Source: an uncultured Romboutsia sp.
Lineage (GTDB): Bacteria > Bacillota > Clostridia > Peptostreptococcales > Peptostreptococcaceae
Reading direction: 5' to 3'
Assembly (NCBI GenBank): GCA_937907205.1
Contig: CALESE010000133.1
Location: 1-54,844, forward strand
DNA: 54,844 bases
Positions 25,320-35,350 of this stretch are shown piece by piece. The position numbers and the translations under genes were made by a program. The notes beneath the pieces are model-generated. The model saw only the letters and a program-made list of their open reading frames with translations, made no database searches and was not told the DNA's origin. Position 1 is the first letter of the stretch. Each line of letters begins with the position of its first letter.

Positions 25320-28300
25320 ATGGCTAAGTTTATGAAAACACTTGATGGAAATACAGCTGCTGCTCATGTTGCTTATGCGTTTACTGAAGTTGCTGCTATA
25401 TTCCCAATCACTCCATCTTCAACTATGGCTGAGGTAGTTGATGAATGGTCAGCACAAGGAAGAAAGAATATATTTGGACAACAAGTTAAAGTTGTTGAAA
25501 TGCAATCAGAAGCAGGTGCTGCTGGAACATTCCACGGAGCATTACAAGCTGGTGCTTTAACAACTACATTTACAGCATCTCAAGGGCTATTATTAATGTT
25601 ACCAAATATGTATAAAGTTGCAGGAGAATTACTTCCAGGAGTATTCCATGTAAGTGCTCGTGCTTTAGCGTCACAAGCATTATCTATATTTGGAGATCAT
25701 CAAGACGTTATGGCTGCTCGTCAAACAGGATGTGTAATGTTAGTATCTGGATCAGTTCAAGAAGTTGCAGATATAGCACCAGTTGCTCATTTAGCTGCAC
25801 TAGAAGGAAGATTACCTTTTGTTCACTTCTTTGATGGATTTAGAACATCACATGAAATACAAAAAGTAGAATTATTAGAATATGATGATTATGCAAGTTT
25901 AATAAATAATGAAGCTCTTGAAGCGTTTAGAAATCAAGCTTTATCTCCAAACCACCCAGTTACTCGTGGTACTGCTCAAAATGATGATATATACTTCCAA
26001 ACAAGAGAAGCTTCAAACAAATACTACAATAATATAGTAGGTGTAGTAGAGAAGTACTTAAATAAAGTTGGAGAATTAACAGGAAGAAATTACGGACTAT
26101 TTGATTACTATGGAGCACAAGATGCTAAACATGTTTTAGTAGCTATGGGTTCTGTAACAGAAACAATAGAAGAAACAATAGATTACTTAAATGCTAGAGG
26201 AGAAAAGATAGGTTTAGTTAAAGTTCACTTATATAGACCATTCTCAACTAAGCATTTCTTAGACGCTATACCAAAAACAGCTGAAAGAATATGTGTACTA
26301 GATAGAACTAAAGAACCAGGTTCAATAGGAGAACCATTATACTTAGATGTTCGTGGAGCATTCTATGATTCAGAAAGAAATCCATTAATAATAGGTGGAA
26401 GATATGGATTAGGATCAAAAGATACTACTCCTACAGATATAAAAACTATAATAGAAAACTTACAAGCAGATGCTCCTAAGAATAACTTTACAGTAGGTAT
26501 AGTTGATGATGTAACTAATACATCATTAACACAAGCTGAGCCAATAAAGATAGTTTCAGAAGGAACAGTAAGATGTAAGTTCTGGGGATTAGGATCAGAT
26601 GGTACAGTTGGAGCTAATAAGCAAGCTATAAAGATAATAGGGGATCACACAGATAAATATGCTCAAGCTTATTTTGCATATGACTCTAAAAAATCTGGTG
26701 GTATAACTATGTCTCACTTAAGATTTGGTAATGAGCCAATAAGAGCTACATATTTAATAGATGAAGCTGATTATATAGCATGTCATAACCAATCATATGT
26801 AAATCAATATGATTTATTAAAGGGACTTAAAAAAGAAGGTACTTTCGTACTTAACACTATATGGAATGCAGAAGAATTAGATCAACATTTACCAGCAAAA
26901 ATGAAGAGATTCATAGCTGAAAATGAAATAAACTTCTACACTGTAAATGCTACTAAGATAGCTTCAGAAATAGGTCTTGGAAACAGAATAAACATGATAA
27001 TGCAATCAGCATTCTTCAAGTTAGCTAATATAATACCTCAAGAAGAAGCTGTAGAATACTTAAAAGATTCTATAAACAAAGCTTACGGTAAAAAAGGTGA
27101 AAAGATAGTTAACATGAACTATCAAGCAGTTGAACAAGGAGCTAATTCTATAGTTAAAGTAGAAGTTCCAGAATCTTGGGCTCAAGCAACAGATGAAAAG
27201 AAAGATGAAGTAGTTGAACCTGACTTCATTAAGAATATATTAAGACCAATGAACGCACAAGAAGGTAACGACTTACCAGTAAGTGCATTTAATGGAATAG
27301 AAGATGGTACATTCCCATGCGGAACTGCAGCATACGAAAAACGTGGAGTAGCTGTAAATGTACCAGAGTGGATAGTTGATAATTGTATCCAATGTAACCA
27401 ATGTGCTTATGTATGTCCACATGCATGTATAAGACCAGTTTTAGTAAATGAAGAAGAATTATCTAATGCACCAGAAGCTTTCAATACACAAGTAGCAAAA
27501 GGTAAAGGATTTGAAGGATTACACTACAGAATGCAAGTAAGTCCAATGGACTGTACAGGATGTGGAAACTGTGCTGACATATGTCCAGCTAAAGGTAAAG
27601 CTTTAGTTATGAAGCCTCTTGGAACTCAAGATGTTGAAGTTGAAAACTGGGAATTTGGTGTAGACCCAACTAAGGTAGCTCCAAAAGGAGATGTAATGAA
27701 TGTTAATACTGTTAAAGGTAGTCAATTTAGACAACCATTAATAGAATTCTCAGGAGCTTGTGCTGGATGTGGAGAAACTCCATACATCAAGTTAGTTACT
27801 CAATTATTCGGAGATAGAATGATGATAGCTAATGCTACTGGATGTTCATCAATATGGGGAGGATCAGCTCCATCAACTCCATACACAGTTAACCATGAAG
27901 GAAAAGGTCCATCTTGGGCAAACTCATTATTCGAAGACAATGCTGAATTCGGATTAGGTATGTTATTAGGTGTTGAACAAATAAGAAATAAAATATCTGA
28001 TGTTATGCAAGAATTAGTAACTATGGATATATGTGAAGAAGCTAGAGCTGTATTTACTGAATGGCTAGAAAATAAAGAAGATGCAAATGGATCACAAGTT
28101 GCTGCTAAGAAAGTAGAAGCATTATTAGCTAATGCTCATCATATACAAAATGAAGAAGTTAGAGCTTTAGTTAAGGAAATAGAAAGTAGAAAAGATTACT
28201 TAGCTAAGAGATCTCAATGGATACTTGGAGGAGATGGATGGGCTTATGACATCGGATACGGTGGATTAGATCACGTTCTTGCAAGTGGAGAAAATATAAA

Positions 28301-28871
28301 TGTATTAGTATTTGATACAGAAATCTACTCAAATACAGGAGGTCAAGCTTCTAAGTCAACTCCAGTTGCTGCAATGGCTAAGTTCGCTGCTGCTGGTAAG
28401 AGATCTAAGAAGAAAGACTTAGGTATGATGGCTATGAGTTATGGAAATGTATACGTAGCTCAAGTTGGTATGGGTGCAGATAAGAACCAATTAATGAAGG
28501 CTATAGTAGAAGCTGAGGCTTATGATGGACCATCATTAATAATAGCTTACTCACCATGTATATCACATGGCTTAAAAGAAGGTATGGGAAGAGCTCAAGC
28601 TAACATAGAGCAAGCTGTTAAAGCTGGATACTGGCATTTATACAGATACAACCCAACTCTAAAAGCTCAAGGTAAGAATCCATTTACATTAGATTCTAAA
28701 GAACCAACAGAAAGCTTCAGAGACTTCTTAATGGGTCAAGTAAGATACTCTGCTATAGCTAAACAATTCCCAGAAGTAGCTGAAGAATTATTCAACTCAG
28801 CTGAGGAAATGGCTAAAGAAAGATATGAAAATTATAAGAGATTAGCTCAACAAGAGATGGTTTTACAATAA
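25320..28871 (+). CDS. nifJ: pyruvate:ferredoxin (flavodoxin) oxidoreductase
   Basis: A 1183-residue single-chain PFOR that oxidises pyruvate to acetyl-CoA and CO2 and reduces ferredoxin. The N-terminal domain has FPITPSSTMAEVVDEW. Two ferredoxin-type [4Fe-4S] sites are at CIQCNQCAYVCPHAC (about residue 689) and CTGCGNCADICPAKG (about 744). The proximal cluster begins CAGCGETPY (about 814), and thiamine pyrophosphate is bound by GGDGWAYDIGYGG and YSNTGGQASKS (about 970-1010). The ATG has AAGGAGGA at good spacing. It has the C-rich codon choices of a highly expressed gene and its own terminator. Confidence 0.98.
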   Translation: MAKFMKTLDGNTAAAHVAYAFTEVAAIFPITPSSTMAEVVDEWSAQGRKNIFGQQVKVVEMQSEAGAAGTFHGALQAGALTTTFTASQGLLLMLPNMYKVAGELLPGVFHVSARALASQALSIFGDHQDVMAARQTGCVMLVSGSVQEVADIAPVAHLAALEGRLPFVHFFDGFRTSHEIQKVELLEYDDYASLINNEALEAFRNQALSPNHPVTRGTAQNDDIYFQTREASNKYYNNIVGVVEKYLNKVGELTGRNYGLFDYYGAQDAKHVLVAMGSVTETIEETIDYLNARGEKIGLVKVHLYRPFSTKHFLDAIPKTAERICVLDRTKEPGSIGEPLYLDVRGAFYDSERNPLIIGGRYGLGSKDTTPTDIKTIIENLQADAPKNNFTVGIVDDVTNTSLTQAEPIKIVSEGTVRCKFWGLGSDGTVGANKQAIKIIGDHTDKYAQAYFAYDSKKSGGITMSHLRFGNEPIRATYLIDEADYIACHNQSYVNQYDLLKGLKKEGTFVLNTIWNAEELDQHLPAKMKRFIAENEINFYTVNATKIASEIGLGNRINMIMQSAFFKLANIIPQEEAVEYLKDSINKAYGKKGEKIVNMNYQAVEQGANSIVKVEVPESWAQATDEKKDEVVEPDFIKNILRPMNAQEGNDLPVSAFNGIEDGTFPCGTAAYEKRGVAVNVPEWIVDNCIQCNQCAYVCPHACIRPVLVNEEELSNAPEAFNTQVAKGKGFEGLHYRMQVSPMDCTGCGNCADICPAKGKALVMKPLGTQDVEVENWEFGVDPTKVAPKGDVMNVNTVKGSQFRQPLIEFSGACAGCGETPYIKLVTQLFGDRMMIANATGCSSIWGGSAPSTPYTVNHEGKGPSWANSLFEDNAEFGLGMLLGVEQIRNKISDVMQELVTMDICEEARAVFTEWLENKEDANGSQVAAKKVEALLANAHHIQNEEVRALVKEIESRKDYLAKRSQWILGGDGWAYDIGYGGLDHVLASGENINVLVFDTEIYSNTGGQASKSTPVAAMAKFAAAGKRSKKKDLGMMAMSYGNVYVAQVGMGADKNQLMKAIVEAEAYDGPSLIIAYSPCISHGLKEGMGRAQANIEQAVKAGYWHLYRYNPTLKAQGKNPFTLDSKEPTESFRDFLMGQVRYSAIAKQFPEVAEELFNSAEEMAKERYENYKRLAQQEMVLQ

Positions 28872-28880
28872 TTTTAAAAT

Positions 28881-28912
28881 AAAGGATGAACTTATATAAG
28901 TTCATCCTTTTT
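28881..28912 (+). terminator. Rho-independent terminator of the PFOR gene
   Basis: AAAGGATGAACTTA pairs with TAAGTTCATCCTTT with a very short loop, then TT. Confidence 0.9.
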
Positions 28913-29010
28913 AATTTATATAAAAATGCTATATAATATAAAATAATAAATGATTGTACTTATTATTTGGAGGAAATTATATACACTATATAAAAAATGG
29001 AGGTATTTAT

Positions 29011-30975
29011 TTGAAAACATTAGATAATCAAATGAAGTACTTAAAGCTTTTATCAAAGCAGTACCCTAGTATATCTAAGGCTAGTACTGAAATTATAAAT
29101 TTAGAAGCTATACTTAATTTACCAAAAGGAACAGAACACTTTTTAACAGATATACATGGTGAGTATGAGCCATTTGTTCATGTTTTAAAAAATGGATCAG
29201 GAGTTATAAAAAGAAAGATAGAAGAACTATTTTCAAATACATTAAGAGAAAGTGAAAAGAAATCGTTAGCTACACTTGTTTATTATCCAGAGCAAAAACT
29301 TGACTTAATAATAAAAGAAGAAAATAATATAAATGATTTTTATAGAATAAATATATATAGACTTATAGAACTTTGTAGATATGCATCAAGTAAATATACT
29401 AGATCGAAAGTTAGAAAACTTTTGCCAAACGATTTTAGATATATAATAGAAGAACTTTTACATGAAGATATAGATAGCAAACATAAACAAGAGTATTATA
29501 AAAGTATAGTAGAAACTATAATTGAAATAGATAGAGCAAAAGAATTTATAATAGCAATATCTAAGGTTGTACAAAAGCTTGTTGTAGATAAGCTTCATAT
29601 ATTAGGAGATATATATGATAGAGGTCCTAGACCAGATATAGTAATGGATACTCTTATGGATTATCATAGTGTAGATATACAGTGGGGAAACCATGATGTA
29701 TTATGGATGGGAGCTGCATCTGGTCAAAAAACTTGTATAGCTAATGCGCTTAGAATATCTGCTAGATATGCAAATCTAGATATTATTGAAGATATATATG
29801 GTATTAATTTATTGCCTCTTGCAACATTTGCAATGGATGTATATAAAGAAGACCCATGTATTAATTTTATTCCAAAGATAAGTGATGAAAGTGTATCAAG
29901 TACAGAAAAATCATTAATAGCAAAGATGCATAAAGCAATAAGTATAATTCAGTTTAAGCTAGAAGGTGAAGTTATAAAGAAAAGACCTGAATTTGATATG
30001 AATCATAGACTTTTACTAAATAATATAAATTATGATAAAGGGACTATATCAATAAAGGGCAAGACATATAATCTAAAAGATTCATATTTTCCAACGATAG
30101 ACAAAAATAACCCATATAAGCTTACAGAAAAAGAAAATATAGTTATTGAAAAGTTAGTTTCTTCATTTAAAAATAGCGAAAAACTTCAAAAACATGTTTC
30201 ATTTTTATTTTCTAAAGGAAGTATATATTTGACGGTTAACTCTAATTTATTATTCCATGGATGTATACCTTTAAATAAAGACAAAAGTTTTATGTGTATG
30301 AACATACAAGGCAAAAAATATTGTGGTAAAGAGCTAATGGATAAAATGGAAGTATTAGCAAGAGAAGGTTATTTCTTTGAAGATAACACTGAACAAAAAC
30401 AATATGGCATGGATATAATGTGGTATTTATGGACAGGTAAATGTTCATCATTATTTGGAAAAGATGATATGGCTACATTTGAAAGATATTTTATAGATGA
30501 AAAAGAAACACATAAAGAAAATAAAAATCCATATTTTAAACTAAGAGAAGATGAAAATATGTGTGAGAAAATATTTAAAGAGTTTAACCTAGACCCACAA
30601 GAAAGTCATATAATAAATGGACATGTTCCAGTAGAAAGTAAAAATGGAGAAAGTCCTATAAAAGCTAATGGTAAGATATTAGTTATAGATGGTGGTTTTT
30701 CAAGGGCTTATCAAAATAAAACAGGTATAGCTGGGTATACCTTAATATATAATTCTCAAAAACTTCAATTAGTATCTCATGAACCATTTACATCAGCAGA
30801 AGAAGCAATAGTAAATGAAACTGATATATTATCAACTACAATAGTCGTTGAACATAAAGTAAAAAGAAAAACAGTAAGAGATACTGATGCCGGGAGAAAA
30901 CTTGAAGAAGAAGTAAAAGATTTAAAATTATTATTAATGGCATATAAAAAAGGGTTAATAAAAGAAATGCAATAG
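29011..30975 (+). CDS. fbp: fructose-1,6-bisphosphatase, class III
   Basis: A 654-residue gluconeogenic phosphatase of the Firmicute class III family, built on a metallophosphoesterase core. Motifs are TDIHGEYEPF near residue 46, ILGDIYDRGPRPD near 195, WGNHDVLWMG near 222 and INGHVPV near 530. The start is the TTG at 29011, nine bases after GGAGG, which gives the usual N-terminus MKTLDNQMKYLKLL; an upstream extension of the frame has a second GGAGG (28969-28973) but no family-like residues. It stands between the PFOR terminator and its own. Confidence 0.95.
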   Translation: MKTLDNQMKYLKLLSKQYPSISKASTEIINLEAILNLPKGTEHFLTDIHGEYEPFVHVLKNGSGVIKRKIEELFSNTLRESEKKSLATLVYYPEQKLDLIIKEENNINDFYRINIYRLIELCRYASSKYTRSKVRKLLPNDFRYIIEELLHEDIDSKHKQEYYKSIVETIIEIDRAKEFIIAISKVVQKLVVDKLHILGDIYDRGPRPDIVMDTLMDYHSVDIQWGNHDVLWMGAASGQKTCIANALRISARYANLDIIEDIYGINLLPLATFAMDVYKEDPCINFIPKISDESVSSTEKSLIAKMHKAISIIQFKLEGEVIKKRPEFDMNHRLLLNNINYDKGTISIKGKTYNLKDSYFPTIDKNNPYKLTEKENIVIEKLVSSFKNSEKLQKHVSFLFSKGSIYLTVNSNLLFHGCIPLNKDKSFMCMNIQGKKYCGKELMDKMEVLAREGYFFEDNTEQKQYGMDIMWYLWTGKCSSLFGKDDMATFERYFIDEKETHKENKNPYFKLREDENMCEKIFKEFNLDPQESHIINGHVPVESKNGESPIKANGKILVIDGGFSRAYQNKTGIAGYTLIYNSQKLQLVSHEPFTSAEEAIVNETDILSTTIVVEHKVKRKTVRDTDAGRKLEEEVKDLKLLLMAYKKGLIKEMQ

Positions 30976-30998
30976 AAGTCAATTGACTTCTATTTTTT
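30973..30998 (+). terminator. Rho-independent terminator of fbp
   Basis: The palindrome TAGAAGTCAATTGACTTCTA overlaps the stop codon and is followed by TTTTTT. Confidence 0.85.
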
Positions 30999-31095
30999 CT
31001 AATTTATATTTGTAAAATAATCTATAAAAAGGTTTTCAAACTTCTTGACATAAATATTTAGATATATTAAAATTAATGTATAAATTAAATAAATC

Positions 31096-31170
31096 GGATT
31101 GTTACTGATAAGCAGGCAATACCTAAGTTAAGATATCTAGTATAATTGTGTCTTGATTTAGGTATTTTGT
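31096..31170 (+). promoter_or_regulatory. RAT antiterminator site overlapping a terminator, ahead of the antiterminator gene
   Basis: GGATTGTTACTGATAAGC followed by AGGCAATACC (31096-31123) is a ribonucleic antiterminator (RAT) of the SacY/LicT/GlcT class. Its 3' end shares bases with the first arm of a terminator (31119-31133, AATACCTAAGTTAAGA) that pairs, with two G-U wobbles, with TCTTGATTTAGGTATT (31151-31166), followed by TTGTAGTTTT. Binding of the antiterminator would prevent the terminator, so the regulator gene is probably autoregulated. Confidence 0.88.
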
Positions 31171-31220
31171 AGTTTTAAGGATAAGTATAATAATCAACTT
31201 TAGGGGGTGATTAAATATAT

Positions 31221-32069
31221 ATGATAATACAAAAGATTTATAATAATAATATAGTATTAGTTATGGATAAAGAAAGTAAAAAAGAACTAGTACTTACAGG
31301 GTGTGGAATTGGGTTTCAAAAGAAAATTGGGCAAGATGTAGATAAAAGTAAAATTGAAAAGAAGTTTATAACAGAGGATGAGATTTTCACAAATAAAATT
31401 CTAAAATTAGCTAAAGAAGTGGATGAAAATATATTTAATATAAGTTCTAAGATAATAGAATATGCACAAAATTATTTAAATACAGAGTTAGATGAATATA
31501 TATATGCATCGCTTACAGATCATATATCATTTGCATTTAAAAGATATGAAGAAAAAGTTGAAATAAAAAATGATTTATTATATGAGATAAGACGAATTCA
31601 TAAAAAAGAATTTGAAATTGGAAAATGGGCTATCGATTACATAGAAAAAAAATATAATGTAAAGTTTCCAATAGATGAAGCTGGATTTATAGCAATGCAT
31701 ATAGTTAATGCAAATTATAAAGAAAGTACAAGTGAATCATTTTTAATGACTAAAATAGTAAAAGATATATTAAATATAATAAGATATTATTATTCTATTG
31801 AATTTGAAGAAAATGATTTTAATTATGATAGATTAATTACTCATTTAAAGTTTTTTGCAAGTAGACTTATAAAAAAAGAGACATTAAAAAATAAAGACAA
31901 TGAACTTATAAATATTATAAAAGTACAATATAATGATGCATATAATTGTGCATGTAAAATAAAAGAATTTATAGAAAATAATCATGAATATATAGTTAGT
32001 GAAGATGAAATACTTTACCTTACACTTCATATAAATAGGGTTATAAGTGTAATAAAATGTGAAAATTAA
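31221..32069 (+). CDS. BglG/LicT-family transcription antiterminator
   Basis: A 282-residue RNA-binding regulator. The N-terminal co-antiterminator domain is residues 1-57 (QKIYNNNIVLVMD ... GIGFQKKIGQ), then PRD1 at about 65-170 with its histidines in LTDHISFAFKR and GFIAMHIVNA, and PRD2 at about 172-280 with THLKFFASRL and TLHINRV. PRDs are phosphorylated by HPr and by the cognate EIIB. RAT sites lie ahead of this gene and of the EIICBA gene 197 bases downstream, so it should read both. Glucose-type control (GlcT-like) fits the neighbour; LicT is the alternative name. Confidence 0.93.
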   Translation: MIIQKIYNNNIVLVMDKESKKELVLTGCGIGFQKKIGQDVDKSKIEKKFITEDEIFTNKILKLAKEVDENIFNISSKIIEYAQNYLNTELDEYIYASLTDHISFAFKRYEEKVEIKNDLLYEIRRIHKKEFEIGKWAIDYIEKKYNVKFPIDEAGFIAMHIVNANYKESTSESFLMTKIVKDILNIIRYYYSIEFEENDFNYDRLITHLKFFASRLIKKETLKNKDNELINIIKVQYNDAYNCACKIKEFIENNHEYIVSEDEILYLTLHINRVISVIKCEN

Positions 32070-32087
32070 ATACTAAGTAAACAATAT

Positions 32088-32240
32088 AGATTGTTACTGG
32101 TTATGCAGGCAAGACTTATGTTTATAAAATAAAACTTATAGTTAAGTTAGTGTTATATATTAAAATTAATAATTTGTATTGATTTTAATATATAGCATTA
32201 ATATAGCTATTTTGAATTTTATAAACTTAAGTCTTTTTTT
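32088..32240 (+). promoter_or_regulatory. RAT antiterminator with a long nested terminator, ahead of the PTS permease
   Basis: AGATTGTTACTGGTTATGC then AGGCAAGACT (32088-32116) is a second RAT. Its end overlaps a 20-base arm (32111-32130) that pairs, with one mismatch, with 32216-32235, directly followed by TTTTT. Inside the 85-base loop are two more hairpins: AACTTA/TAAGTT (32133-32148) and a perfect 13-base stem TATATATTAAAAT / ATTTTAATATATA (32154-32166 and 32182-32194). The inner stems would bring the distant arms together. Confidence 0.85.
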
Positions 32241-32265
32241 ATTAAAAATATATAGGAGGAGTTGT

Positions 32266-34299
32266 ATGAAAAAATTATTTGGTGTATTACAAAAAGTAGG
32301 AAAATCATTAATGTTACCAGTTGCTCTACTTCCAGCAGCAGGTATATTACTTGGTGTAGGTAATGCAATTGGTAATGAAACAGTTTTAGCTCAAATGCCA
32401 TTTTTAGGTGCAACTTGGATACAATTACTAGCTACAATGATGGAAAGTTCAGGTCAAATAATATTTGATAACTTACCATTAATATTTGCAGTAGGTGTAG
32501 CAGTAGGTTTAACTGAAGGAGAAGGTGTAGCAGCACTTGCAGCTATAGTAGGATTTTTAGTATTAAATACTTCTATGGGTGTTATAGGGGGAATTACTAG
32601 TGATATGGTAAATGACCCAATGTATGCAAGTGTTTTAGGTATACCAACACTTCAAACAGGTGTATTTGGAGGTATTATAATAGGTATAATAGCATCAAGT
32701 CTTTATAAAAAATATTACAAAATTGAACTACCACCATACTTAGGATTCTTTGCAGGTAAAAGATTTGTTCCAATAATAACAGCAGCAATAGCTTTAGTTT
32801 TAGGAATATTATTAACATTTATATGGCCACCAATACAAAGAGGACTATTTGCATTTTCAACTAATGTTATAGATGCAAACCAAACATTAGCAGCATTTTT
32901 ATTTGGTGTTGTAGAAAGAGCCTTAATACCATTTGGATTACACCATGTATTTTATAATCCATTCTGGTATCAATTTGGAGAGTATGTAAATAGTGCAGGT
33001 CAACTTGTAATGGGAGATCAAAGTATATGGTTTGCACAGCTTAAAGATGGTGTAGAATTTACAGCAGGTACATTTATGACTGGTAAATATCCATTTATGA
33101 TGTTTGGACTTCCAGCAGCAGCTCTTGCTATGGTACATACAGCTAAGCCAGAAAAAAGAAAATACGTTTCAGGTATAATGTTATCAGGGGCATTAACATC
33201 ATTTTTAACAGGTATAACTGAACCATTAGAATTTACATTCTTATTCGTTGCACCAGCATTATTTGCAATACATTGTGTATTTGCTGGTTTATCATTTATG
33301 TTAATGCAAATATTAAATGTAAAAATAGGATTAACATTCTCTGGTGGATTAATAGACTTCTTGTTATTTGGAGTATTACCAAATAGAACTCCATGGTATT
33401 TAGCAATAGTTGTAGGGCTTTGTTTCTCAGTTGTTTATTACTTTATGTTTAGATTTATGATATCTAAGTTTGATTTTAAAACTCCAGGTAGAGAAGATGA
33501 TGAAGAAGAATCAACAAATAGTAATATGAATAGTAGTGAATTAGCATCTGAAATATTAGTAGCTTTAGGAAATAAAGAAAACTTAAGAAGTTTAGATGCA
33601 TGTATAACAAGACTTAGAGTTCAAGTCGAAGATATAAATGTAGTTGATAAAGATAAGCTTAAGGAACTTGGTGCTGCTGGAGTTATGGTAGTAGGAAATA
33701 ATATTCAAGCTATATTTGGGCCAAAGTCTGATACTTTAAAGTCAGAAATTAATGAAATAATATCTGGAAAAGTAAAAGTTACTACAACAAATGAAAAAGT
33801 AGAAACAATAGTTAAAGACTTTAAGCCAGTTCAAATAGATGATAATGAAAAGATATTATCATTAACAAATGGAGATATATTAGATTTATCAGTTGTACCA
33901 GATGAAGTTTTTTCAAGTAAATTAATGGGAGATGGATTTGCAATAAACTCTAATGATGGTAATATTTATTCACCAGTAGATGGAACTGTTGAAGTAATAT
34001 TCCCTACAAAGCATGCAATAATAATAAAATCAGCATGTGGTAGAGAAGTTCTTATACATTTAGGAATAGAAACAGTTAAGTTAGATGGGAAAGGTTTTGA
34101 TATATTTGTAGAGGTTGGACAGAGTGTAAAAGCAGGGGATAAATTAGCGGATATGGATTTAGAATATATTAAAAATAATGCAAAATCAACAATAAGTCCT
34201 GTAATATTTACTAACTTAGAATCTGACAAATGTGTATATATAAAAACAGGAAAAGTAAAAGCTAAAGAAGCTAATAGAGTAAAAATAATTAAAAAATAA
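32266..34299 (+). CDS. ptsG: PTS permease EIICBA, glucose type
   Basis: A 677-residue sugar permease with domains in the order C-B-A. EIIC is at about residues 1-400 with many membrane segments, beginning MKKLFGVLQKVGKSLMLPVA and including TGITEPLEFTFLF. EIIB is at about 425-500 with the phosphorylated cysteine in LDACITRLRV. EIIA is at about 535-675 with its histidine in REVLIHLGIETV. The membrane domain looks glucose-type rather than GlcNAc or beta-glucoside, but specificity is inferred. The ATG at 32266 has AGGAGGAG upstream. HPr from this window would feed it, and expression depends on the upstream RAT. Confidence 0.9.
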   Translation: MKKLFGVLQKVGKSLMLPVALLPAAGILLGVGNAIGNETVLAQMPFLGATWIQLLATMMESSGQIIFDNLPLIFAVGVAVGLTEGEGVAALAAIVGFLVLNTSMGVIGGITSDMVNDPMYASVLGIPTLQTGVFGGIIIGIIASSLYKKYYKIELPPYLGFFAGKRFVPIITAAIALVLGILLTFIWPPIQRGLFAFSTNVIDANQTLAAFLFGVVERALIPFGLHHVFYNPFWYQFGEYVNSAGQLVMGDQSIWFAQLKDGVEFTAGTFMTGKYPFMMFGLPAAALAMVHTAKPEKRKYVSGIMLSGALTSFLTGITEPLEFTFLFVAPALFAIHCVFAGLSFMLMQILNVKIGLTFSGGLIDFLLFGVLPNRTPWYLAIVVGLCFSVVYYFMFRFMISKFDFKTPGREDDEEESTNSNMNSSELASEILVALGNKENLRSLDACITRLRVQVEDINVVDKDKLKELGAAGVMVVGNNIQAIFGPKSDTLKSEINEIISGKVKVTTTNEKVETIVKDFKPVQIDDNEKILSLTNGDILDLSVVPDEVFSSKLMGDGFAINSNDGNIYSPVDGTVEVIFPTKHAIIIKSACGREVLIHLGIETVKLDGKGFDIFVEVGQSVKAGDKLADMDLEYIKNNAKSTISPVIFTNLESDKCVYIKTGKVKAKEANRVKIIKK

Positions 34300-34300
34300 C

Positions 34301-34344
34301 AAAAAGTATGAATATAGATTACAATCTATATTCATACTTTTTTT
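34301..34344. terminator. strong terminator between ptsG and the araC remnant
   Basis: A 20-base perfect stem (AAAAAGTATGAATATAGATT, 34301-34320, and its complement at 34323-34342) with a T tract on the ptsG strand and an A tract for the opposite strand. Confidence 0.9.
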
Positions 34345-34413
34345 ATTTCAAATAAATATAATTTCCTATCCTATGAACTTGGCAACTTACAGAATTTGTG
34401 CAAAGAAAATTTT

Positions 34414-35254
34414 TTATTCTAAAAATTTACTATTAAAAGAGTTATTAGATACATAATTTCTAGGAGATACGCCATAAACTTTTTTAAAAGCTCTGACAAA
34501 GCTAGAATAGTCATTAAATCCACATTTAGTAGATATCTCAGACATAGTATATTCTTTAGCAATAAGTGATTTTGCAAGCATTAATCTCTTTTTTACAATA
34601 TAGCTATGAATAGAACTTCCAGTTTGAGATTTGAATTTTCTCATAAGATAGTATTTACTTATAAAAAACTTATCTGCAATTTTATCTATGGATAAGTCTT
34701 TTTCAATATTATCATTTATATAGTTTAATATATTTTCAATATTTTCATCATAATCTATTTATAAATACCATAAGCTGAAGGAATAATGAATTTTTTAAAA
34801 TATCATTACCAAACTCATTATTTGATTCTGTTTCTTTAATTTGGTTAGTAAAAGATTTTATAGTATTTATTGAAAGTTGATTTAATCTAAGTAGATTATA
34901 TTTATTTTCAAGGGCTATTTCAAAACACTTTAGTAAATTACTATCTAAGCTACTATATTTATCCATAAAATTAGGCTTAATCCAAATAACAATACGTTCA
35001 TAATATTCATCTGGACTTACTTGTGGCTTATGGATTTCGTTATTATTTATAAATAATATATCCCAAGGTTTTAGTTTGTAAGATTTACCTTCTATAAAAT
35101 AATTTACATTACCACTTATAAAAATTATTATTTTATTAAAATCATGGTGATGATATTCAAAAGCAATATCTTTTTTATCTTTTATATGAAAAATTTTAAA
35201 ATTATCATTTAAATATCCAACACTATTATTTTGAATTTTCACGATAAACCTCAC
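34414..35254 (-). pseudogene. AraC-family regulator broken by one frameshift
   Basis: The first part (35254 down to 34748, 168 residues) has a cupin-like sensing domain with YHHHDFNKIIIFISG and WDILFINNNEIHKP. It stops at a TGA just after VFINRL. The +1 frame then continues at once with YDENIENILNYIND, KIADKFFISKYYLMRKFK and the second helix-turn-helix EISTKCGFNDYSSFVRAFKK down to 34414. So a normal protein of about 280 residues is split by one extra base (or two lost) near 34745-34760. No homopolymer lies at the break. The DNA-binding half alone would need a new start. Confidence 0.85.
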
Positions 35255-35350
35255 TTTCCGTAGAATATATTTTTATAATAGAGCATTTTTTGCAATGTTT
35301 CAAGCACTTTTAGTTATGTTAATTGATAAAAATTGTAGTTATAATTAGTT

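Noticed and set aside
31096..31170. T-box or metabolite riboswitch
   Set aside because: The sequence fits a RAT with overlapping terminator in both copies and the gene between is a RAT-binding antiterminator; no T-box core motif is seen.
34378..34402. TTGGCA-containing stretch as another sigma-54 promoter
   Set aside because: No GC at the required ten-base spacing from GG, and it lies between the ends of convergent genes.
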